A DNA stretch of 15,578 nucleotides from NCBI GenBank assembly GCA_023459095.1, contig JAEWVQ010000362.1, positions 1 to 15,578 on the forward strand. Reading direction: 5' to 3'. The position numbers were made by a program, and so were the translations under genes. Under the pieces are notes generated by a model. That model did no database searches and was not told the origin of the DNA. It saw only the letters and a program-made list of their open reading frames with translations. This stretch comes from Pseudomonadota bacterium. Lineage in GTDB: Bacteria; Pseudomonadota; Gammaproteobacteria; Burkholderiales; Rhodocyclaceae. Numbering within the stretch: the first letter of the stretch is position 1; each line of letters begins with the position of its first letter. Below are positions 1-12,745 of this stretch, one piece after another.

Positions 1-127
1 GGGTGACAACGTGTCGATCACCGTCAAGCTGATCGCGCCGATCGCCATGGAAGAAGGTCTGCGTTTCGCGATCCGCGAAGGTGGCCGTACCGTCGGCGCC
101 GGCGTGGTTGCCAAGATCATCGAGTAA
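1..127 (+). CDS. tuf: Elongation factor Tu, C-terminal end (partial)
   Basis: Only the last 41 residues are inside the window. They read in frame from base 2 ([14 protein letters not shown]...[11 protein letters not shown]) to TAA at 125-127. This is the end of the third beta-barrel domain of EF-Tu, recognised by the family-wide stretch [20 protein letters not shown]-Tu is the cytoplasmic GTPase that brings aminoacyl-tRNA to the ribosomal A site; this barrel contacts the tRNA T-arm. The GTP-binding domain lies outside the window. A second tuf begins at 15452, so the genome has at least two copies. A tRNA gene follows 62 bases downstream, which suggests co-transcription or a closely spaced unit. 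Identification is secure even from this short part. Confidence 0.96.
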
Positions 128-133
128 GCAAAG

Positions 134-174
134 CCGATCTCGATCGGGAGGCGCATCCAGGGTTGGGTGCGCTT
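134..174 (+). terminator. Two tandem hairpins after tuf, possible weak terminator
   Basis: CCGAT at 134-138 pairs with ATCGG at 143-147 across a CTCG loop. The second hairpin pairs 149-158 with 165-174 (core GCGCATCC with GGGTGCGC, ten pairs including two G-T) around AGGGTT. The following bases, CGTAGTCTCT, are not a run of T, so efficient intrinsic termination is doubtful. It may be a partial terminator, a 3'-end stabiliser, or a processing signal ahead of the tRNA. The pairing is seen directly; the role is inferred. Confidence 0.45.
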
Positions 175-189
175 CGTAGTCTCTGCTGC

Positions 190-265
190 AGGGGTATAGC
201 TCAACTGGCAGAGCGTCGGTCTCCAAAACCGAAGGTTGGGGGTTCGATTCCCTCTGCCCCTGCCA
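190..265 (+). tRNA. tRNA-Trp (anticodon CCA)
   Basis: A 76-base cloverleaf can be drawn by hand. The acceptor stem AGGGGTA (190-196) pairs with TGCCCCT (255-261), with one T-G pair. The anticodon stem TCGGT/ACCGA encloses loop CTCCAAA, giving anticodon CCA, which reads UGG (Trp). The T arm is GGGGG-TTCGATT-CCCTC with one G-T pair. After discriminator G262 the 3' CCA is encoded at 263-265, so CCA need not be added after transcription. The gene lies between tuf and secE, an arrangement I recall from other betaproteobacteria, and secE starts 22 bases after it, so the precursor is probably cut out of a longer tuf-tRNA-secE transcript. No separate promoter is visible in the 62 bases upstream. Confidence 0.97.
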
Positions 266-287
266 ATTTTCCAGGTGTCATTATTCA

Positions 288-635
288 ATGGCCGATAAGT
301 TGAAGTTTGCGCTGGCTCTGGCACTGGTTGCAGCCGGCGTGCTCGGCTTTTACCTGCTGTCCGAGCAGGCGCTCGTGCTGCGCGTGCTGAGCGTGCTTGC
401 CGGCCTTGGTGCCGGTCTTGCCGTTGCCTCGCTGTCCGAGGCGGGGCGGCGTTTTGTCGGCTTTGCGCGCGAGTCGGTCACCGAAACGAAAAAGGTGGTC
501 TGGCCGAGCCGCAAGGAAACCGTGCAGACGACCGGGATGGTGTTCGCCTTCGCTGTGGTGATGGCGATTTTTCTTTGGCTGACGGACAAGAGTCTCGAAT
601 GGGTCTTGTATGACCTCGTTCTGGGCTGGAAGTGA
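288..635 (+). CDS. secE: Preprotein translocase subunit SecE
   Basis: SecE is the small inner-membrane subunit that clamps the two halves of SecY in the SecYEG export channel. The 115 residues show three hydrophobic segments (about 6-24, 29-48 and 83-105), like the three-span E. coli protein and unlike the single-span Gram-positive form. Before the last span lies the conserved cytoplasmic amphipathic helix and hinge, TETKKVVWPSRKETVQTT (about 65-82), which is the diagnostic and functionally essential part of the family. ATG at 288 is preceded by AGGTG at 273-277, ten bases away. The stop at 633-635 is almost in contact with nusG, so the two are surely co-transcribed and probably translationally coupled. 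The secE-nusG pairing is nearly universal in bacteria. Confidence 0.97.
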   Translation: MADKLKFALALALVAAGVLGFYLLSEQALVLRVLSVLAGLGAGLAVASLSEAGRRFVGFARESVTETKKVVWPSRKETVQTTGMVFAFAVVMAIFLWLTDKSLEWVLYDLVLGWK

Positions 636-637
636 TC

Positions 638-1171
638 ATGACGAAGCGCTGGTATGTTGTGCACGCCTATTCGGGCTTCGAGAAGTCCGTTCAGCGCGCG
701 TTGATTGATCGGGTCAATCGCTCCGGGATGCAGGATCTGTTCGGTCAGATCCTGGTGCCGGTCGAAGAAGTTGTCGAGATGAAGGGCGGTCAGAAGAGCA
801 TTTCCGAGCGCAAGTTCTTCCCCGGCTACGTGCTGGTGGAGATGGAGATGAATGACGAGTCCTGGCATCTGGTCAAGTCGACGCCCAAGGTCACCGGCTT
901 TGTCGGCGGTACCGCGACCAAGCCGACGCCGATCTCCGAGAAGGAGGTCGAGAAGATCATGCAGCAGATGCAGGAAGGGGTCGATAAACCCCGTCCCAAG
1001 GTGCTGTTCGAGACCGGCGAAGTGGTGCGCGTCAAGGAAGGTCCGTTTACCGACTTCCACGGCAGCGTCGAGGATGTCAATTACGAGAAAAGCAAGCTGC
1101 GGGTGTCGGTGACCATCTTTGGTCGGGCGACGCCGGTAGAGCTGGATTTCGCCCAGGTCGACAAGACCTGA
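638..1171 (+). CDS. nusG: Transcription termination/antitermination factor NusG
   Basis: NusG binds the beta' clamp of RNA polymerase with its N-terminal NGN domain, suppresses pausing, and recruits Rho or ribosomal protein S10 through its C-terminal KOW domain. The 177 residues show the NGN domain (about 3-115, with KRWYVVHAYSGFE and SERKFFPGYVLVEM) and KOW (about 124-174, with ETGEVVRVKEGPF and SVTIFGRATPVELDF). The IFGRATPVEL loop is the Rho/S10 contact. I chose ATG at 638 because GGAAG at 628-632 is well placed five bases upstream and the protein then begins MTKRWYVV as expected. An alternative GTG at 632 would overlap the secE stop as GTGA and add only two residues, but would leave its ribosome site inside the proposed Shine-Dalgarno. 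Confidence 0.97.
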   Translation: MTKRWYVVHAYSGFEKSVQRALIDRVNRSGMQDLFGQILVPVEEVVEMKGGQKSISERKFFPGYVLVEMEMNDESWHLVKSTPKVTGFVGGTATKPTPISEKEVEKIMQQMQEGVDKPRPKVLFETGEVVRVKEGPFTDFHGSVEDVNYEKSKLRVSVTIFGRATPVELDFAQVDKT

Positions 1172-1181
1172 GGATCGAAAA

Positions 1182-1202
1182 GGCGGGCGCGCTGCGCCCG
1201 CC
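1182..1202 (+). other. Strong GC hairpin after nusG
   Basis: GGCGGGCGC (1182-1190) pairs perfectly with GCGCCCGCC (1194-1202) around the triloop GCT, nine uninterrupted GC pairs starting ten bases after the nusG stop. The downstream bases GTCGTCCGTTT contain only a short T run eight bases away, so it is a poor intrinsic terminator. It could protect the secE-nusG 3' end, slow polymerase, or assist Rho-dependent termination; in E. coli the secE-nusG unit is separate from rplKA. Structure seen, role inferred. Confidence 0.55.
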
Positions 1203-1203
1203 G

Positions 1204-1223
1204 TCGTCCGTTTACGCGGACGA
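1204..1223 (+). other. Second hairpin in the nusG-rplK spacer
   Basis: TCGTCCG (1204-1210) pairs with CGGACGA (1217-1223), seven perfect pairs around TTTACG; a T-G pair can shorten the loop to TTAC. It starts two bases after the previous hairpin and could stack on it. No T tract follows. Role unknown. Confidence 0.5.
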
Positions 1224-1228
1224 AACGA

Positions 1229-1262
1229 GGAGCGCCGGATTTCTCCGGTGCGTTAGTACTCC
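1229..1262 (+). promoter_or_regulatory. Leader hairpin of rplKA, candidate L1 autoregulatory site
   Basis: An inner stem, GCGCCGGA (1232-1239) with TCCGGTGC (1244-1251), has eight pairs, one of them G-T, around the loop TTTC. A short outer stem GGA/TCC (1229-1231 with 1260-1262) closes it, leaving an unpaired bulge of about eight bases (GTTAGTAC) on the 3' side only. An asymmetric internal loop close to the rplK ribosome site (AGGAG, 1265-1269) is what one expects of the mRNA site by which ribosomal protein L1 represses rplKA in other bacteria. I could not match it base by base to the L1 rRNA site, so the assignment rests on position and shape. Confidence 0.4.
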
Positions 1263-1278
1263 ATAGGAGCAAGCCTCA

Positions 1279-1710
1279 ATGGCAAAGAAAATCATTGGTT
1301 ACATCAAGCTGCAGGTGCCGGCCGGCAAGGCCAATCCCAGCCCCCCGATCGGTCCGGCGCTCGGTCAGCGCGGTCTGAACATCATGGAATTTTGCAAGGC
1401 CTTCAATGCCAAGACTCAGGGCATGGAGCCGGGCCTGCCGATTCCGGTGGTGATCACCGCGTTCGCCGACAAGAGCTTCACCTTCATCATGAAGACGCCG
1501 CCGGCCACGATCCTGATCAAGAAGGCCGCCGGCATCCAGAAGGGTTCGCCGAAGCCGCACACCGACAAGGTGGGCTCGATCACCCGTGCCCAGGTCGAAG
1601 ACATCGCCAAGGCCAAGTCGCCCGATCTGACCGCGGGCGATCTGGAAGCCGCCGTGCGCACGATCGCCGGTTCCGCCCGCAGCATGGGTATCACCGTGGA
1701 GGGTCTGTAA
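1279..1710 (+). CDS. rplK: 50S ribosomal protein L11
   Basis: L11 binds 23S rRNA at the GTPase-associated centre at the base of the L7/L12 stalk, helps factor-dependent GTP hydrolysis, and is needed for RelA activation by uncharged tRNA. The 143 residues match the usual length (142 in E. coli). The N-terminal domain has the proline-rich PSPPIGPALGQRGLNIMEFCKAFNA (about 20-44), the thiostrepton-contact region, and the C-terminal rRNA-binding domain ends in AGSARSMGITVEG. ATG at 1279 has AGGAG at 1265-1269, nine bases upstream. rplA starts two bases after the stop, so the pair is one translational unit. The lysines and alanine near the N terminus (MAKK) are typical targets of PrmA methylation in other species. 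Confidence 0.98.
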   Translation: MAKKIIGYIKLQVPAGKANPSPPIGPALGQRGLNIMEFCKAFNAKTQGMEPGLPIPVVITAFADKSFTFIMKTPPATILIKKAAGIQKGSPKPHTDKVGSITRAQVEDIAKAKSPDLTAGDLEAAVRTIAGSARSMGITVEGL

Positions 1711-1712
1711 TC

Positions 1713-2411
1713 ATGGCGAAGATTTCCAAGCGAGTTCAGGCGCTGCGCGCCAAGATCGACCGTAACCGCGTGTACCCGGTTGCCGAGGCGCTGGCTCTGG
1801 TCAAGGAGTGCGCGACCGCCAAGTTCGACGAGTCGATCGACATCGCGATCAACCTCGGCGTCGATGCGCGCAAGTCGGACCAGGTCGTGCGCGGCTCGGT
1901 CGTGCTGCCCGCCGGTACCGGCAAGAGCGTGCGCGTCGCCGTGTTCGCCCAGGGCGACAAGGCCGAGGCGGCACGTGCCGCGGGTGCCGACGTGGTCGGT
2001 TTCGAAGATTTGGCCGAGCAGGTCAAGGGCGGCACCATCGATTTCGATCTGTGTATCGCCACTCCGGACGCCATGCGCGTGGTCGGTCAGTTGGGTCAGA
2101 TCCTCGGCCCGCGTGGCCTGATGCCGAACCCGAAGGTCGGTACCGTGACCATGGACGTGACCACTGCGGTCAAGAACGCCAAGGCTGGTCAGGTCCAGTA
2201 CCGTACCGACAAGGCCGGTCTGGTGCATGCGACCATCGGCCGTGCCTCGTTCGGCGTGGATGCGCTGCAGCAGAACCTGAACGCCTTTGTCGATGCGCTG
2301 GTGAAGGCGCGCCCGGCCGCGGCCAAGGGTGTGTATCTGCGCAAGATCGCGGTGTCGAGCACGATGGGTGCCGGCGTGCGCGTCGAGCCGAGCAGCGCTA
2401 CCGCTGCCTGA
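1713..2411 (+). CDS. rplA: 50S ribosomal protein L1
   Basis: L1 forms the mobile L1 stalk that guides deacylated tRNA out of the E site, and in many bacteria it represses its own operon by binding the rplK leader. The protein has 232 residues (E. coli 234). The family signature LGPRGLMPNPKVGTVT is at 131-146. Domain I is formed by both ends and domain II (about 68-159) by the middle, which contains VRVAVFAQGDKAEAARAAGAD. ATG at 1713 begins MAKISKRVQALR as expected; GGAGGG at 1698-1703, inside the end of rplK, is a strong ribosome site nine bases upstream. The reading frame stays open far upstream into rplK, but no family protein is that long, so the longer start is rejected. Confidence 0.98.
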   Translation: MAKISKRVQALRAKIDRNRVYPVAEALALVKECATAKFDESIDIAINLGVDARKSDQVVRGSVVLPAGTGKSVRVAVFAQGDKAEAARAAGADVVGFEDLAEQVKGGTIDFDLCIATPDAMRVVGQLGQILGPRGLMPNPKVGTVTMDVTTAVKNAKAGQVQYRTDKAGLVHATIGRASFGVDALQQNLNAFVDALVKARPAAAKGVYLRKIAVSSTMGAGVRVEPSSATAA

Positions 2412-2666
2412 GAATTGCTGCCCGGCGGAAGCCGGGCGGATGCAGGAACTTTGGGCCGCTCCGGTGCGCAAGTGCCGGGCGGATCGTCAAAGACCGCAGG
2501 TCCGACCGCTCCGGCGGCCGTTTAATCGTCTTCGGACGGCCTGCGCAGACGGTGTGCCCAGAACAGGATTTGGTCGAGCATTCGACCGCGCTCCTGATCC
2601 AGGTCGCCGTGGGTGCGGATCGCGCTTAGCGCGTTCCGTGTGTGGACTTGAAAGGAGGAAAGACCT
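2412..2666 (+). promoter_or_regulatory. L10 leader of rplJL
   Basis: This 255-base spacer contains TCAAAGACCGCAGG around 2487-2500, which fits my memory of the conserved core of the L10 leader, the RNA site bound by the L10-(L7/L12) complex to repress rplJL translation. Visible hairpins: 2421-2436 (CCCGGC-GGAA-GCCGGG); 2461-2478 (seven pairs, two of them G-T, closed by a GCAA tetraloop); 2492-2502 (GACC-GCA-GGTC); 2527-2538 (CGTC-TTCG-GACG, a UUCG tetraloop), which competes with a longer GGCCGT/ACGGCC pairing (2516-2521 with 2536-2541); and 2616-2638 (CGGATCGCGC with GCGCGTTCCG, one mismatch), 14 bases before the rplJ ribosome site. I saw no convincing promoter here. The family call is likely; exact limits and fold are not established. 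Confidence 0.75.
2431..2514 (+). repeat. Two short direct repeats in the L10 leader
   Basis: GCCGGGCGGA occurs at 2431-2440 and again at 2474-2483. CCGCTCCGG occurs at 2456-2464 and again at 2506-2514. The copies are 43 and 50 bases apart, so the leader carries two interleaved near-duplicated segments. Because GCCGGG is one arm of the 2421-2436 hairpin, its second copy offers CCCGGC at 2421-2426 an alternative partner. The repeats are exact as read; whether they come from a duplication or are used for switching is unknown. Confidence 0.6.
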
Positions 2667-3170
2667 GTGGGTCTCAATCTCGATGACAAGAAAGCCGTAG
2701 TGGCTGAGGTGTCGGCACAAGTGGCCAACGCCCAGACGATCGCGGTGGCCGAGTATCGCGGCATTGCGGTGAGCGACCTCACCACGCTGCGCGCCAAGGC
2801 CCGCGAGTCTGGCGTTTACCTGCGTGTGCTGAAGAACACCCTGGTGCGCCGTGCGATCGCCGAAACCCCGTTTGCCGGGCTCGCGGACCAGCTTACCGGC
2901 CCGCTGATCTATGGCATTTCGGAAGATCCCGTTGCCGCCGCCAAGGTGCTCAACGATTTCGCCAAGGGCAACGACAAGATCGTGCTTAAGGCCGGTTCCT
3001 ACGCGGGCAACGTGCTCGACAAGGCCGGCGTGCAGGCGCTGGCGTCGATCCCGGGTCGCGAAGAACTGCTTGCCCGCCTGCTGGGCGTCATGCAGGCGCC
3101 GGTTTCCGGCTTCGCCTGCGCGCTCGCCGCCCTCGCTAAGAAGCGCGAGGAAGAAGGCGCAGCAGCCTGA
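2667..3170 (+). CDS. rplJ: 50S ribosomal protein L10
   Basis: L10 anchors the L7/L12 dimers to the ribosome at the stalk base and, as a complex with them, represses its own mRNA. The 167 residues (E. coli 165) show the rRNA-binding N-terminal domain with EYRGIAVSDLTTLRAKAR (29-46) and VYLRVLKNTLVRRAI (50-64), followed by the long C-terminal helix (about 133-165) that carries the L7/L12 dimers. The start is GTG at 2667: it gives MGLNLDDKKAVVAEVS, collinear with known L10, and the excellent AGGAGG at 2653-2658 is eight bases upstream. No in-frame ATG gives a full-length protein. A GTG start with a very strong ribosome site fits a gene under translational control by its leader. Confidence 0.97.
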   Translation: MGLNLDDKKAVVAEVSAQVANAQTIAVAEYRGIAVSDLTTLRAKARESGVYLRVLKNTLVRRAIAETPFAGLADQLTGPLIYGISEDPVAAAKVLNDFAKGNDKIVLKAGSYAGNVLDKAGVQALASIPGREELLARLLGVMQAPVSGFACALAALAKKREEEGAAA

Positions 3171-3221
3171 GCGACTGGCACTACCGTTTTCAGAACAGTT
3201 TCGATTTTGGAGTGATTTGAT

Positions 3222-3596
3222 ATGGCTATCAGCAAAGAAGACATCCTCGAAGCCGTTGGCTCGATGACCGTGATGGAACTGAACGACCTGGTGAAGGCGT
3301 TCGAAGAGAAGTTCGGCGTGTCCGCCGCGGCGATGGCCGTGGCCGCTCCGGGTGCCGGCGCTGCCGCCGCCGTGGTGGAAGAGAAGACCGAGTTCGACGT
3401 GATCCTGACCGCCGCTGGCGAGAAGAAGGTCGAAGTCATCAAGGTCGTCCGCGCCGCCACCGGTCTGGGTCTGAAGGAAGCCAAGGACGTCGTCGATGGC
3501 GCCCCGAAGGCGGTGAAGGAAGGCGTGTCGAAGGCCGACGCCGAAGCGCTGAAGAAGCAACTGGAAGACGCTGGCGCCAAGGTCGAGGTCAAGTAA
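3222..3596 (+). CDS. rplL: 50S ribosomal protein L7/L12
   Basis: L7/L12 is the multicopy acidic stalk protein that recruits and activates translational GTPases. The 124 residues have the dimerising N-terminal domain (about 1-33, MAISKEDILEAVGSMTVMEL), an alanine/glycine/proline-rich hinge (about 35-52, AAAMAVAAPGAGAAAA), and the globular C-terminal factor-binding domain (53-124, with KVVRAATGLGLKEAKDVVDG). ATG at 3222 has GGAG at 3209-3212, nine bases upstream. The 51-base gap after rplJ is richer in A and T than its surroundings and shows no strong hairpin, which fits the need for about four or more L7/L12 copies per L10 through efficient independent initiation. The first residue after Met is Ala, whereas E. 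coli has Ser, the site acetylated to make L7. Confidence 0.98.
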   Translation: MAISKEDILEAVGSMTVMELNDLVKAFEEKFGVSAAAMAVAAPGAGAAAAVVEEKTEFDVILTAAGEKKVEVIKVVRAATGLGLKEAKDVVDGAPKAVKEGVSKADAEALKKQLEDAGAKVEVK

Positions 3597-3613
3597 TACT
3601 CGCCTGTTCAGCA

Positions 3614-3645
3614 GGGCTGGCGCTCCTCGTGAGCGCCGGCCCTTT
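3614..3645 (+). terminator. Attenuator-like hairpin between rplL and rpoB
   Basis: GGGCTGGCGCTC (3614-3625) pairs with GAGCGCCGGCCC (3631-3642), twelve pairs with one T-G, around the loop CTCGT. TTTCGTGCTTTCT follows, so the T tract is short and interrupted. The hairpin begins 17 bases after the rplL stop. A partial terminator in exactly this place lets most transcripts stop after rplL in E. coli, so ribosomal stalk proteins are made in excess over RNA polymerase subunits. The imperfect T tract here fits partial rather than full termination. Confidence 0.75.
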
Positions 3646-3681
3646 CGTGCTTTCTGACGAAGCATGAAGCCAGAGCAAAGC

Positions 3682-3729
3682 GTCCCCGCCCTGCGGGGGC
3701 CTGGACAACGGAGCCTCTCGATACGAGGG
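3682..3729 (+). other. Two hairpins in the rpoB 5' spacer
   Basis: GTCCCCGC (3682-3689) pairs with GCGGGGGC (3693-3700), eight pairs with one T-G around CCT. A second, CTCTCG-like stem (3715-3720 with 3724-3729) has six pairs with one T-G around ATA. Neither has a T tract. In E. coli an RNase III cleavage site lies between rplL and rpoB; these could serve processing or stabilise the rpoB end after attenuator read-through. The rpoB ribosome site GGAG (3768-3771) lies well downstream and is free. Confidence 0.45.
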
Positions 3730-3776
3730 CGCTGTGTTCTGTCTTCCCCGACGTTCGACCTCTAGCCGGAGCATTC

Positions 3777-7910
<4,134 letters not shown>

Positions 7911-7945
7911 CCCGGACCCCCTCGTCTGCCCACGATTGAATCCCG

Positions 7946-7972
7946 GGGGTGCGGCCGCCACGGTCGCACCCC
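7946..7972 (+). other. Hairpin in the rpoB-rpoC spacer, next to the rpoC ribosome site
   Basis: GGGGTGCGGCC (7946-7956) pairs with GGTCGCACCCC (7962-7972), eleven pairs with one G-T, around the loop GCCAC; skipping G7945 allows two more CG pairs (7943-7944 with 7973-7974). The 3' side ends two bases before GGAG (7977-7980), the rpoC ribosome site. No T tract follows, so it is not an intrinsic terminator. Placement suggests an effect on rpoC initiation or on mRNA processing between the two genes; this is inference. Confidence 0.6.
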
Positions 7973-7986
7973 GGATGGAGTGATAC

Positions 7987-12197
<4,211 letters not shown>

Positions 12198-12201
<4 letters not shown>

Positions 12202-12227
12202 CTTTTTCTTGATGTTCGGACTAAACT
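12198..12227 (+). promoter_or_regulatory. Sigma70-like promoter for the rpsL-rpsG-fusA-tuf unit
   Basis: TTGACT (12198-12203, five of six consensus bases) is separated by 18 bases from TAAACT (12222-12227, four of six). The -35 box contains the rpoC stop codon. The bases after the -10, CCGGCC, are a GC-rich discriminator, which in E. coli marks promoters repressed by ppGpp during the stringent response and is usual for ribosomal genes. A start site would fall about 12233-12236, giving a leader of about 100 bases before rpsL. This is the best promoter-like pair I found in any spacer of the window. No direct proof of activity. Confidence 0.6.
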
Positions 12228-12279
12228 CCGGCCTCTTTTTGTGGACTGACCAATCGTAGTCGGTCGCAGCCGGAATAAA

Positions 12280-12318
12280 CCGCCCGAGGCGGCCCGTGGT
12301 GGGCTGCCTTGGTTTTTT
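12280..12318 (+). terminator. Terminator with overlapping alternative hairpin before rpsL
   Basis: The terminator stem pairs GGCGGCCC (12288-12295) with GGGCTGCC (12301-12308), eight pairs with one G-T, around GTGGT, followed by TTGGTTTTTT ending at 12318. A competing hairpin pairs CCGCC (12280-12284) with the same GGCGG (12288-12292) around CGA, so the two cannot form together. The T tract ends only 15 bases before the rpsL ATG, leaving no room for another promoter. All rpsL transcripts must therefore cross this site. It may terminate rpoBC transcripts partially and attenuate the str unit. Confidence 0.7.
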
Positions 12319-12333
12319 GGGAATTCTCAAGCT

Positions 12334-12711
12334 ATGCCAACAATTAATCAGCTTGTCCGCAAGCCGCGTCAGATGGAAGTTGCCAAGAGCAAGGTCCCTG
12401 CGCTCGAGGCTTGCCCGCAGAAGCGCGGCGTTTGCACTCGCGTGTATACGACGACGCCGAAGAAGCCGAACTCCGCGCTGCGTAAGGTGGCCAAGGTTCG
12501 TCTGACCAACGGTTTCGAAGTGATCTCGTACATCGGTGGCGAGGGGCACAACCTCCAGGAGCACTCCGTGGTCCTGATTCGTGGTGGCCGGGTGAAGGAT
12601 TTGCCGGGTGTGCGTTACCACATCGTCCGCGGCTCCCTGGATCTGCAGGGCGTCAAGGACCGCAAGCAGTCGCGTTCGAAGTACGGCGCGAAGCGTCCGA
12701 AGAAGGCCTGA
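12334..12711 (+). CDS. rpsL: 30S ribosomal protein S12
   Basis: S12 sits at the decoding centre, controls accuracy, and is the classical streptomycin-resistance target. The 125 residues match the family throughout (E. coli 124). The loop YTTTPKKPNSALRKV has lysines at 43-44 and GGRVKDLPGVRYH has K88 and D89; resistance positions are wild type, so streptomycin sensitivity is expected as far as S12 is concerned. D89 is the aspartate methylthiolated by RimO in E. coli. ATG at 12334 gives MPTINQLVRKPR as expected. The ribosome site is weak: only GGGA at 12319-12322, eleven bases upstream and abutting the terminator T tract, which is unusual for so highly expressed a gene. rpsG follows after 34 bases. 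Confidence 0.98.
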   Translation: MPTINQLVRKPRQMEVAKSKVPALEACPQKRGVCTRVYTTTPKKPNSALRKVAKVRLTNGFEVISYIGGEGHNLQEHSVVLIRGGRVKDLPGVRYHIVRGSLDLQGVKDRKQSRSKYGAKRPKKA

Positions 12712-12745
12712 TCGGTCGCCACCAGAATATTAGCGAGAGGTTGTC

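Noticed and set aside
632..637. GTG start of nusG overlapping the secE stop as GTGA
   Set aside because: It would add only Met-Ile before the expected N terminus, and GGAAG at 628-632 is properly spaced for ATG at 638 but overlaps this GTG.
1392..1712. Upstream extension of the rplA frame by 107 codons into rplK
   Set aside because: The extension reads through rplK in another frame, has no L1 homology, and L1 proteins begin at the MAKISKR equivalent with a strong ribosome site at 1698-1703.
2412..2666. A separate promoter for rplJL in the rplA-rplJ spacer
   Set aside because: TTGCTG at 2415-2420 has no acceptable -10 element 16-18 bases downstream. A promoter inside rplA or elsewhere cannot be excluded.
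12460..12605. Streptomycin-resistance changes in rpsL
   Set aside because: The lysines at 43 and 88 are wild type.
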